The notes under the pieces are model-generated. The model had not been told where the DNA came from. It saw nothing but the letters and a program-made list of their open reading frames with translations, and searched no databases. Below are positions 55,427-64,000 of a stretch of DNA of 64,000 nucleotides, piece by piece. Position 1 is the stretch's first letter. Each line of letters opens with the position of its first letter. The translations under genes and the position numbers were made by a program. Origin of the DNA: Nilaparvata lugens (taxonomy: Eukaryota > Arthropoda > Insecta > Hemiptera > Delphacidae); assembly GCF_014356525.2 (NCBI RefSeq), contig NC_052508.1, forward strand, positions 66,532,708-66,596,707, read 5' to 3'.

Positions 55427-58400
55427 ATGGATAACAATGTAAGTTATTACAGATAGTTCTATTGTTACAATAGATTAACCTAAAATTAATAATCTCTATT
55501 TAACTTTCTAATAATAGGCCTATTACTAAAGCCAAGACTATAGAAAGTTGTGTAGAATTAAAATTAACTCGTATTACTGTAGTAGATCAACATTGTTGAC
55601 TTTGGGCACGTTATTTTATGAAAAACACAGAAAAATGTTTGAGTTGCTGAGCTAATAAAAGTGTATACAAAGTAAACCTTTATAAGTATATATCTTCAAG
55701 GTATATCTTCATAGTATTAGCACAGAATACAAACAATGAGTGTTCTTTACTCCGTGGTATTAGTATTTGTTGTTGCTAGCTACTTACGATATGATGTGTG
55801 TTTACACATGAAGGGTACAGAGAAAGAACGATCATAGTCACGAAAACCAATTTTTCAGGAGAGCCTTTCTAAACTTTAAAACGCTATGGCTTTAAAAATA
55901 TTAAACTATACTTGCACAAACTTTTTTTTTATTAACAACACACTTATATATAACTGTTTCCTATGTGTATCCGATTTTTTTGTTCACATTATGGTAAATG
56001 AACACAACTTTTTGTTAGGCTTGTATGGACTCTGATCGTTAGTTCTGTGTATTTCAAAACGGTTTTGGAAATAAAAATTACTGTAGTCCACAAATAACGA
56101 TTTAATTTTTTGGATAATATGGATCTAAACCCATTGAAACAAACAGGAATGTCTTCAAGACAATCTTCCCTATTTACATGCACCTTGTAAGCATATGAAA
56201 AGTGATTCAAATTTGCATCTTGCTCATTTTTCCTTGGACGCCTACGTTTAACTGTATTCACACTAATCAAGCCTGCCAACAAAGAATTTTGGGAATTTCT
56301 ATCTCCTAAATCGTTGAAATGACGAATCAGTGAATCACGTTCAATTTTCAAAACATTTTCGAAACACTTCAAGCGTGTGCAGTGGCAGTCCTCACCTGTT
56401 TCATAAGTGGTATCCCTCAGCTTCTTTGCTGCTTTAAACATACTTCCATGACTTTGTCTCTTTCTTGATTCACTAACATTCACATTACTCCCCCCCTCAC
56501 CATCACTACCATCAGCACTCATCACAGAAGACAGAAAAACACAACAGCACAAGTGAACAACTCACAGCAAACTGAAGATGAGTCATGCAAGCCTGTAGGG
56601 ACAGGAATGCTACGCAAACAAAGCTGACTGGCCGGCTGGCGTCTGGACTCTGCCCGATAGTTCTGTGTTCACCAGTGACTCTGATCGTTAGTTCTGTGTA
56701 TACCAATATTTCAATTGCATTTTGCTGGGACACTGAGCGTTACTTCTCTGTATGAATTGCACGAGGCTATAGTGTCCTACTAAAAGAACCATATGGCACA
56801 AAAAAAAACGTTTTTTTTAATTTTGGACTCTGATCGTTCTTTCTCTGTACCCTTCACATATGTTCATATTATTATTGTTCATTATGTATGATTTATCAGC
56901 GTGAAGCTTGGAAAAAACAGCTGTTTAACAGCAGCTTCTAACATAACATAAACTACTAATAAAAATGAATAAATCACTGGAAAATTAAAATTTTACCTAC
57001 CTCAAAAAGAGCAGCGAAGAAAATGTACAAAAAAATCAAGATACAAAGACCTAACCTCAAAAAATTTTGTTCATAGCTATGTAGGAAGATATGTGTGTCA
57101 TGCATGTCCTGTCGTTAGTGGCAGGCTTACTGCATACTCCACACGGTGACCCAGTGGCTTGCCAAAATGCTGCGTTAGTCTTGCCATTCACACTGAAATG
57201 TGGTAACGCCTTATCAAGACCAGCGGTAGCAAGCCAGATATATCCTTGATAGAAAAAGAAAAACTCGTCAATGAGTAGGTTCTGGGAGGACCAGATCCAC
57301 TGCCCCTGGTGCACTACAAAATTGCTGCCAAAACCAGCTTTTTATGGTGCACCGCTAGTGTTCCCATGGGATGGCTGACACATTGATATATATAGTTAGA
57401 TGACTAAGCTATACCTTCAAGCGTTTGGAAGAGTGATGCCTCTTTCATTTCTCGTCGCCATTGAAAATCGGGCAAGAAGTCAGGCGCCCAGGCAGACTTA
57501 TATGGGAAAACATCGACTTTCATTGCGTTATATCTTTTGACATACTTGATGGATTTCAATATAATTTTTTTTCAACTTTTCGTCATTTCCATTACTATAT
57601 GATACAATGATTTGATCATTGAACATTATTTTTAACTCGACCAAACATCTAATTTAGTGAACCTACCTCACTACAGATTTTGATCCATTCTATTAGAAAA
57701 TGAATCTCATTTTTACAATATTTTTCTATTGTAATTAGGATATGGAAAATAAAACATTTATTATAGATCGCTGATATTACTGTATATTTTATTAGATGGC
57801 AAATAATAATAAATTAATCATTATCACAATATTTCGTGAAACTGTTTCCATTCGTTTTGCAACTAAGTATAGGTACCTAACTATACTCTATACTCCTATA
57901 TTTAATATAAGATAATAAATAACTACATATTATAAGAACGGGAAAAATAAAACAAAAATTATAGATTGCTAATATTACCGTATATTTAATTAGATGGCAA
58001 ATAATAATAAATTAACCGTTATCACAATATTTCATGAAACTGTTTCTCATTCGTTTTGCAACTTAAGTATAGGTACCTACCTAACTATACTCTATACTCC
58101 TATATTTTATATAAGATAATAATAATAAACCGTTATGATACAGTAATAAAGCCATCAATGCTATATGCCAGTGAGACCCTAAATCTCAACAGGAAAGCTA
58201 ATCTAGAAAATTTGAAGAAAGAAGAAAGGAAAATAATTAGAAAAATTCTAGGTCCGAGATTAACTGAGAATGGTTATAGATTACAGAAAAATAGCACAGT
58301 TGAGCAACATTTGATTAAATTAGGTACTAATGCTGTTAAAGTTAACTAATGTTGATATAATTAATTACGTAGACAATAATATCTATGCTCATTATTGAAT

Positions 58401-61400
58401 TCTTTTAATAAATATCTCAAAATAAAAATTGTAAGGAAACAATAATAAACGATATTCTATTTGGCACTAGGCGCCTGCATGAAACATGACCGATGAAAAT
58501 ATAAAAATACTTATGTATGGAAAGAAATATCTTTATCTGGCGCATGCCGATTCGTACATCCATAAGCACTGCATGAAACTACCATTCTTTGAATATTTTT
58601 TATTGCTTCAATAAAAAAATATTAACATTTGAAAAAGGCTCTTCTTCTACACAACGAATACGAATACCAGACTTCTTGCCCGATTTTTCTGGTAGCTACA
58701 CTAGCGCAGTGGCATCATAGCGGACTTCGCTCTTCTTAATCTTATTTTCTATATCAATGGGCTGACATGAGCCGATCCATGCAGTTTGGCGCGCCCTTTT
58801 GAAATCTCTATTATATTCTCTGTAAATACTGGAGCTTGTTTGGTTTCACACAAAAGTGGATCATGTCTTACAAAACACAAACAGCATAAGACAAGCTTGC
58901 TTGCCATTGTACCTGTATATCTTTACTTATGTTGGAAATGTTGTAATTTTTTGTTATGTCAATATTTCAGACAGTGGCAGCTAATGAACCAACGCCGGAG
59001 TGCAGCGATGCTACGTCGCCAATTGAACCAATCGAACAGGATGCAGAAGATGGCCAACAATGTGCAGCTGAATTCTGTCAAGTAATCATCAAGCAGGAAC
59101 CGCATTGTAAGATTTTTTTTCAATATCGGGGCACCGAGCTTCGCTCCTTATTTATTTAATGATAAACAGAACACAATTCATTAAAATGATTGGAGAAGGA
59201 CTAACATGCACAGCCCAAAACTGTTTCTTCCCCGAATTTTTATTTATACACTATAAATGTTCCAAAAAGGAGGTTATGTTCCATACATTTGAATTCAGGT
59301 CCAATTTCTAGTCCAGATATTTGAAAACAGAAAAGTTCTAATTTAGATTGTTTACAAACCAAATTGAATAACAAATTAACACTCACTAATCACTTAGAAC
59401 TGTAAAATAATGAATAACTTTGGATATATTAATATATAGTACTATCTCATGTCAAAAAATCAGATTATTTTGATCGAGTCAATTAAAATTTCTAGATTTC
59501 TAGCGAGATACGGTAAGCTAATTGATTACACAGCTGATCTCCAAAAAACATGCACACGCATCTTCTGTTATCGACAGACGACGAAATTATCATCTGTTTT
59601 TCCAAGGATGAATTATCCTTTTCATGTCCTTCTGCAAGTTTTGCCACGGATGAGACCTAGTGCAATCAAATTTTTATATCATAAACCTACTATATTCTAA
59701 ATTTCGTAAAAATCGTTAGAGCCGTTTTCGAGATCCGTTGAAACATAAATAACCACCATATAACCATTTATAAAAATGTAAACATATATACAGAAATTGC
59801 TCGTTTAATATAATAGGATAATTTGCATTATATAAAATATTATAATTTCATCTTTACTCTGATCTAACAATGTATAATTCGATTTTTTTATGTTTGCAGT
59901 TGAGCAAGAAGCTGATGATTGCAGTCCTGTTAACGACAAACTGGATATGATTCCTCCTATCTGCAGCACAACTGGTCAAATTAATGCAACAGAAGTAGGT
60001 GGACAGAACAGCTATTAATAATACACTAGAAATCATTACTTGGTATAATCAATATGTCTTATGAAGCTGTGTTGCTCGAGCTACAGTTAGGTCCACGTTA
60101 TAATGGCAGTATTTGATTAACATTGGTATTGCTTATTCTTGTCCATAATTTTTAACAAGAATGAACAGTTAATATTATTACATCAAATATACCGGTATTA
60201 GCTATCCTCTATAGGAAGGCAGTGGCAACAAGGCAAAGAATCAGCAACACTGTTCTCTTATCTTTTTACACTGCCATTATATAGTGGGTCTCACTATAGT
60301 TGCCAGTAGCCGTTCAAATTATTTGAAATTGTCATCAGTTTATTTCTATCTTTTTAATTTTTTTGTGATCTTCAAATTAATATATAAGTTGTATAATATT
60401 GGACTCATATGCCCAGTTTGGCCAACCTCTGTCAATGCATTAGAACATGAGCACTGCAGTTATTGATAGTTCTTACAGCCATAGAAATCATACATTTCTT
60501 GTCCACACTGGAAGCGGAGCGGAGCGTGGCATGGCGTGGTCAGAGCGTTCATAATACACACAGGAAGCGTCTGAACGTCAAGGGCCTAGAAAATGGCGTT
60601 GTCTAGTTTGCACGGACATTACTTTGTGAGAATAATTACTTAAAGTATTGGATATTAGCTAACCCAGCTAGGACAGAGTGGGTTAATGAAATTAACTTAG
60701 ATCGTCGTCTATTAGGTGAATATCACCATCTCTGTTTAATGTGTTAAGAAAGCATAAGTCCCGATTTTTCGAGTACATGCGAATGTCAACTTCAACTTTT
60801 GATTATATTTTGACGAGAGTGAAGCCTGACTTGAAAAAACAAGTCACATATTGGAGGAATCCAATATCTGCTGAAGAAAGGCTTGTAATATCACTAAGGT
60901 ATTCATATTTCATAGAAATTTGAATGAAATGGACTAAAATAGAATTACTTTTGATTTCAAAGTGCGATAGATGAGTTTTCTCTTTTGAATAAACAAATAA
61001 TAGGCCTACACATTACAGGGGAATTTGGGCAAACATTAAATATACTAGTGTACTAGATAGTGGGGAAATGTAGTAGAACAAGTGCATTATTTATATACAA
61101 GAGTAGACCACTAGTATGTGCATTAGTAGGGCACCCGCACTTTGACGCTCCGCTAGTAGACGCCCCAAAAAAACAAATCAGCTTGTTCCAAAGTTTGACG
61201 CCACGCTCCGCTCTGCGAGTAGACGCTTCCAGTGTGTTGCAGCTCATTACTTAACATGAAATTGTTCACAACGCTCCTCAACGCCACGCTCCGCTCCGCT
61301 TTCAGTGTGTTTGTACCCTAAAACTGTTTCCTATTTGATCATAGGGGTCGACCGAGCTTGGTGAAACCGGGCACTACAGTGAAGTCCACGTTATAATGGC

Positions 61401-63018
61401 AATATTTGATTAATATTGGTTTTGGTATCTTTGTCTATTATTCTGAAAAGCAGATAGCGCTATCCTTCTCCAGCTCCGCAACTTTGCCAGATCGTTTCTT
61501 AACAATGTAGAAATATAATTAATCAGCAGAATATTTAATCTCTAATATGAAAATTTATTTTTCCTCCACCTACTGTCAAAAGTACTTACTTTACTCCCTG
61601 AAACATGATACTAAAGTGTCACTTTTTCGCTCTCGGTACTAAAAAACAGAAAACTCCCTAGGGAGTAAAAGTGACTCCATTTAAATAACATGGGAAGCAT
61701 CTCTATTTTAAAAACGTACATTTGGAATAGGTCAGAAGGTCTAAGCTCAGATGAGGAAGCATATAGAGTAGTCATTAAACCAACTAAATTCAATACCTCA
61801 ACCAGACATTTGATCGATATATAAAATTTATGTTTGTATGCTGAAATTATTATTACAAACTTCATATCACTATACTAAAAAAAATGTATATATTTTTTCT
61901 TTTATTCCATGTTATTCAAAATATCAGCCAACGAATATTACTTATTAACTAATCAAATTTGAAAGGGGAACTTCATCATAGCTGTAGTTTTGGCTGTCAT
62001 TGTTGTTACAACTTTAGCCGACAGATAGTGCTGTCGGAGAACTGTGATTACAAGCCAGCTGTTCCTGTTTACTTTTTAGGTTATGTTGTAACACATTGCT
62101 TGGTCACATACGATTTAAAAATTATTTTATTAGCAGTTTTTATAAAAATGTAGGTGGAGGAAAAATGTTGTGTATATCACGAGTGAAAAATGTTTTTTCT
62201 CCCTCAGGAAAATTGTTGCCCTCGGCTTCGCCTCGGGCTTCAAACTTCTCCCTCAGGGAGAAAAAACAGCACTTTTCAATCTAGATATACAAATAACTAA
62301 TTTTGAACAAGAATGAACAGTGTATATCAGTTGTCTTTTTTCGTTGGGGCGACTTTTGAATAGAAATAAAAATAAAAACTCGAGGTACACTTTTTTAAAT
62401 TGTTTAAATATCAGATATACCGGTATCAGCTATTCTCTATAGAAGGCAATGACAAGGCAGAGAATCGGCAACGCTGTTCATTTATCCTTCTCCACTACCA
62501 TTATAACGTGGACCTCACTATAGGTGGCCTACTGTTTGTGTTCCGGTGGCAAGTTATAAGTTCCAAGGAACTATATTAATATGATTTTTGAAAACAAATA
62601 TGACGCTTCTACTTTCATAGAAATGATCTTCTACCTAATGCTCATGAGCAAAACCTTATGCTCCATGCTCGTGCTCATGAGCATATGCTCAGTTTTTATT
62701 CATACGACCCAGTTGTTGATGCTGTGACTTGAGATTACACATATCGGTATATATGTGAAAGGATATATGTGTCGTCGCATAATCGTTGTGTATGAAAACG
62801 GCCAAAAGCTGCTTATAAAACGCTATTTCATTTTATAATGGTGCAACTGTTTATATGTTTTAACAGTTTTTTAATTCTGTTGTGATATCAATATTTGCAG
62901 ATGACAACAGATGGAGAAAACCCAGTGGCAGAGTGCAATGATGATGATGATGATGATGATGAGGGCCCACAGCCTGCAGGACAATTTCTACAAGTATTAA
63001 TAGATCAAGGAACGCAAT
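55427..63018 (+). CDS. Zinc-finger gene, unit 2 (partial, 3' end beyond window)
   Basis: Exons in order: e1 55427-55438 (MDNN, GTAAGT donor), a1 58971-59106, b1 59900-59994, a2 62901-63018. All keep the unit 1 phases: e1 phase 0, a1 and a2 exit phase 1, b1 exits phase 0. Spacing parallels unit 1: a1 to a1 is 17.2 kb and a2 to a2 is 17.3 kb. a1 lacks a starting ATG (it opens ACA GTG), which is why e1 must supply the start. The finger exon would be expected roughly 4-5 kb beyond the window end. Coding similarity with unit 1 is clear, while intron repeats differ almost completely, so the duplication is not recent. Confidence 0.6.
55810..56855 (-). mobile_element. DNA transposon with GAAGGGTACAGAGAAAGAAC ends and ACAT duplication
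   Basis: TIRs GAAGGGTACAGAGAAAGAAC at 55810 and its inverse ending at 56855, about 30 bp with one mismatch. Flanking ACAT at 55806-55809 and 56856-56859 is a 4-bp target duplication. The motif CTCTGATCGTTAGTTCTGTG occurs inside at about 56029 and 56679 and in altered form at 56648, so the subterminal zones repeat the TIR motif. The minus strand carries the ORF described next. Confidence 0.75.
55989..56522 (-). pseudogene. N-terminal part of an unclassified transposon protein
   Basis: From the methionine at about 56522: MSADGSDGEGG, a basic ESRKRQSHGSMFKAAKKLRD, then a conserved block GEDCHCTRLKCFENVLKIER, LIRHFNDLGDRNSQNSLLAG, RRRPRKNEQ, FSYAYKVHVNREDCLEDIPV, CFNGFRSILSKKLNR. The order C-x-C-x4-C, then FNDLGDxNxQNxxLAGLI, then VCxxxFxSxxxxxxxR recalls a widespread insect and aphid repeat-associated protein family whose C-terminal half should carry a nuclease. 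That half is missing here. I cannot name the superfamily. Confidence 0.5.
57057..57314 (-). other. Short open frame, unrecognised
   Basis: 85 codons including WLATAGLDKALPHFSVNGKT and a cysteine pair CGVCSKPATNDRTC. I recognise no family. It sits between repeats inside unit 2 intron 1. Confidence 0.2.
57745..58130. repeat. Tandem duplication, about 200-bp unit
   Basis: AGATGGCAAATAATAATAAA, CATTCGTTTTGCAACT and ACTATACTCTATACTCCTAT occur in order in both halves (first near 57794, second near 57993). The second copy ends at the junction with a LINE fragment. Confidence 0.8.
58130..58347 (+). pseudogene. LINE RT C-terminal fragment
   Basis: Plus strand reads IKPSMLYASETLNLNRKANL, KKEERKIIRKILGPRLTENG, VEQHLIKLG. 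This is the MLYGSETW...ERKILRKILGP block of a non-LTR RT ORF, truncated at both ends. Confidence 0.75.
58971..59106 (+). CDS. Unit 2 exon a1
   Basis: Bounded by TATTTCAG and GTAAGA. Reads TVAANEPTPECSDATSPIEP, EQDAEDGQQCAAEFCQ, VIIKQEPH; exits in phase 1. IKQE fits psi-K-x-E. No initiator ATG in the coding frame. Confidence 0.65.
59125..59830. repeat. Dispersed repeat, ATATCGGGGCACCGAG family
   Basis: Begins ATATCGGGGCACCGAGCTTC and ends CAGAAATTGCTCGTTTAATA. It contains a minus-strand LINE/SINE tail fragment (about 59190-59230) and the shared GAGCCGTTTTCGAGATCC. Confidence 0.6.
59900..59994 (+). CDS. Unit 2 exon b1
   Basis: Acceptor TTTGCAG, GTAGGT donor. Reads FEQEADDCSPVNDKLDMIPP, ICSTTGQINATE. 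Six codons shorter than unit 1 b1, but the second half is nearly identical, including the read-through GGQNSY and stop. Conservation over an old duplication argues that b1 is or was functional. Confidence 0.6.
60082..60299. mobile_element. MITE, GTCCACGTTATAATGGCAG family
   Basis: Left AGGTCCACGTTATAATGGCA, right CTGCCATTATATAGTGGGTC with substitutions; old copy. Confidence 0.6.
60500..61321. mobile_element. Decayed PIF/Harbinger element
   Basis: CACACTGGAAGCGGAGCGG at about 60503 and its inverse CGCTCCGCTTTCAGTGTG at about 61292 suggest terminal repeats; GACGCTTCCAGTGTG at about 61225 is another subterminal copy. The interior holds a Harbinger transposase piece. Confidence 0.55.
60661..60901 (+). 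pseudogene. PIF/Harbinger transposase N-terminal fragment
   Basis: Reads RTEWVNEINLDRRLLGEYHH LC up to about 60742, then in another frame LRKHKSRFFEYMRMSTSTFD, YILTRVKPDLKKQ, WRNPISAEERLVISLRY. The pattern W-V-x2-IN-x3-R-x3-GEYH...FF-x-Y-x-RMS-x2-TFD...PIS-x-EERL-x-ISLRY is the N-terminal region of HARBI1-like transposases. Frameshifted and lacking the DDE core. Confidence 0.75.
61374..62523. mobile_element. MITE, GTCCACGTTATAATGGCA family, split by nested element
   Basis: Ends GAAGTCCACGTTATAATGGC and TTATAACGTGGACCTCACTA. A nested piece with CCTCCACCTAC (61563) and its inverse GTAGGTGGAGG (ending 62160) occupies the middle, followed by a hairpin built on TTTTTCTCCCTCAGG (about 62194-62275). 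Confidence 0.6.
62630..62715. repeat. Fragment of the palindromic-element family
   Basis: TTCTACCTAATGCTCATGAG, then AAAACCTTATGCTCCATGCT, and TTTTATTCATACGACCCAG correspond to the right end of the 45765-47085 element. Confidence 0.65.
62901..63018 (+). CDS. Unit 2 exon a2
   Basis: Bounded by ATTTGCAG and GTAAGA. Reads MTTDGENPVAECN, seven Asp, [19 protein letters not shown]; exits in phase 1. The psi-K-x-E site of the other three exons is replaced by IDQG. Shorter aspartate run than unit 1 a2. Confidence 0.65.
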
Positions 63019-63271
63019 GTAAGATTTATCTCATCATTATTGCTCAATTTTTCATTCTTGATGTAGGCTATCCCTACATGGATACTTATCATGTGAGCAC
63101 GGTTGTCGAGGTGTCTGTTTTGGCAACGAACTGTTTATAAAAAGATAAGTTTTATGATGAACGTTCCAAATTTATGTAGTATTATATTTTTTATCTTGTT
63201 CATGAATTTAAACTTTGAATGTAATTGTTAATTACAAAAGCACATTTACAAGATTCTTATAACTCTTGGAA

Positions 63272-63410
63272 CCGGTTGGACAAAAGGTGGTTCAATTTTA
63301 ATCGCCATTAATTCCAATCAAAAAAGGCTCTTTGAAAAGAAGGCGCCTCTGATTGGTTATATTGAAATTAATCACGACTAAAATTTAATCAGCTTTTGTG
63401 CAACCGGGCT
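63272..63410. mobile_element. MITE, GCACAAAAGCCGG family
   Basis: ACCGGTTGGACAAAAGGTGG and CAGCTTTTGTGCAACCGGGC ends; inner arms CAATCAAAAAAGGCTC-like and GCCTCTGATTGG. Confidence 0.6.
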
Positions 63411-63506
63411 TTGGCTTTCCATAAAGTTTGTTGTTGAGTGTTCCAGATTCCAGACGTGATTTCACATTCAGTTACTCTTTTCATAGTAAAATATCATTCA
63501 ACTTGC

Positions 63507-63535
63507 TATAGTGAGGTCCATGTTATAATGGCATG
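63507..63535 (+). repeat. MITE left end, truncated
   Basis: CTATAGTGAGGTCCATGTTA then TAATGGCA, cut off by the palindrome that follows. Confidence 0.6.
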
Positions 63536-63712
63536 AACGCCTGCCATTGGCCCAGCTAGACAGTCTCCTCCCACTCAACGGTGTGACAAAATGGCGGCTT
63601 AAGCAACAGAATCGCCATGATACTTAATCGCCATGTTGCTTAAGCCGCCATTTTGTCACACCGTTGAGTGGGAGGAGACTGTTTAGCTGGGCCAATGGCA
63701 GGCGTTCATGCC
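63534..63712. repeat. Near-perfect palindrome, arms about 80 bp
   Basis: GCATGAACGCCTGCCATTGG at the left is inverted as CCAATGGCAGGCGTTCATGC at the right. The arms include TCCTCCCACTCAACGGTGTG and differ at about one base. The loop of about 15 bp contains ATGATACTTAA. Confidence 0.85.
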
Positions 63713-63740
63713 CTTGACCAATAGCAGTACTCGCCTACTA

Positions 63741-63870
63741 GTATAAATTCTGCTGCTCTTGTATTTAGTTTTAGTTTATCAGAGATTGACAATGGTGTAA
63801 TAACCGAAACCGGTCTTTCTAAGTATCAATAAATCTGTGGTTTTTGACAATTTCTTAGTCTTTTTCATTC
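63741..63870 (+). repeat. Half of the GACTAAGAAATTGTC foldback family
   Basis: TTGACAATGGTGTAATAACC, GAAACCGGTCTTTCT and TTGACAATTTCTTAGTCTTT match one arm of 9831-10040. Confidence 0.6.
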
Positions 63871-64000
63871 AGTAACACAGATATGTAACTTTGATAATTA
63901 ATAAAGAAATAAATTCATAGTACCAATTAACAAATCAAGTAGTCTTATTGAAATATTTCATTAGTAATTTTAATAATTTACCATTCACAGTTTTAATTTC

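Noticed and set aside
57440..58700. Possible large element bounded by AATCGGGCAAGAAGTC and its inverse
   Set aside because: The inverted match is about 18 bp only and no target duplication could be found; it may be coincidence or part of a repeat not resolved by eye.
1..64000. CRISPR arrays, bacterial operons or ribosome binding sites
   Set aside because: Spliced genes, MITEs and LINEs show eukaryotic DNA; no regularly spaced direct repeats with unique spacers were seen.

Overview
The window looks like an insect nuclear genome, probably a hemipteran (a planthopper- or leafhopper-like lineage). It is AT-rich, intron-rich and full of transposable elements. It carries an insect-type odorant receptor (7tm_6), an ELO-family fatty acid elongase, a C2H2 zinc-finger gene, LINE fragments, a piggyBac element and many MITE or foldback repeats. 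Splice sites follow GT-AG, and the exons reported here were joined by eye with phases checked. The hemipteran assignment is inference; the insect assignment rests on the odorant receptor family.

Layout. 1-6.5 kb: repeats only (foldbacks, a TTAA-flanked MITE, a hairpin-rich element). 6.55-19.56 kb, plus strand: a seven-exon very-long-chain fatty acid elongase whose introns are packed with LINE debris, foldbacks and a short telomere-like tract. Its last exon departs from the family frame by one base. 19.7-25 kb: repeats, including a 667-bp PIF/Harbinger-like element carrying only a MADF exon. 25.27-35.73 kb, plus strand: a five-exon odorant receptor (437 codons) with all junction phases consistent. 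Its last intron holds an apparently intact 2.6-kb piggyBac element with a 596-codon transposase. 36-39.9 kb: LINE endonuclease and RT pieces, an internally deleted Tc1/mariner-type element and a hAT-like MITE.

39.95-64 kb: a tandem arrangement of two related zinc-finger gene units about 15.5-17.3 kb apart. Each has a tiny first exon (e1), an acidic second exon (a1), a short exon (b1) and another acidic second exon (a2). Unit 1 ends in a 12-finger exon; unit 2 runs off the window before its finger exon would be reached. a1 and a2 both end in phase 1 and both fit the finger exon, so they look like alternative second exons. Three of the four carry a psi-K-x-E (SUMO-type) motif.

The best candidates for something new are the duplicated zinc-finger cassette with interchangeable N-terminal exons, a 1.3-kb element made of a near-perfect palindrome (45.8-47.1 kb), a 1.05-kb transposon with 4-bp target duplications and an unclassified conserved N-terminal domain (55.8-56.9 kb), and a tRNA-like sequence carried inside an inverted-repeat element.
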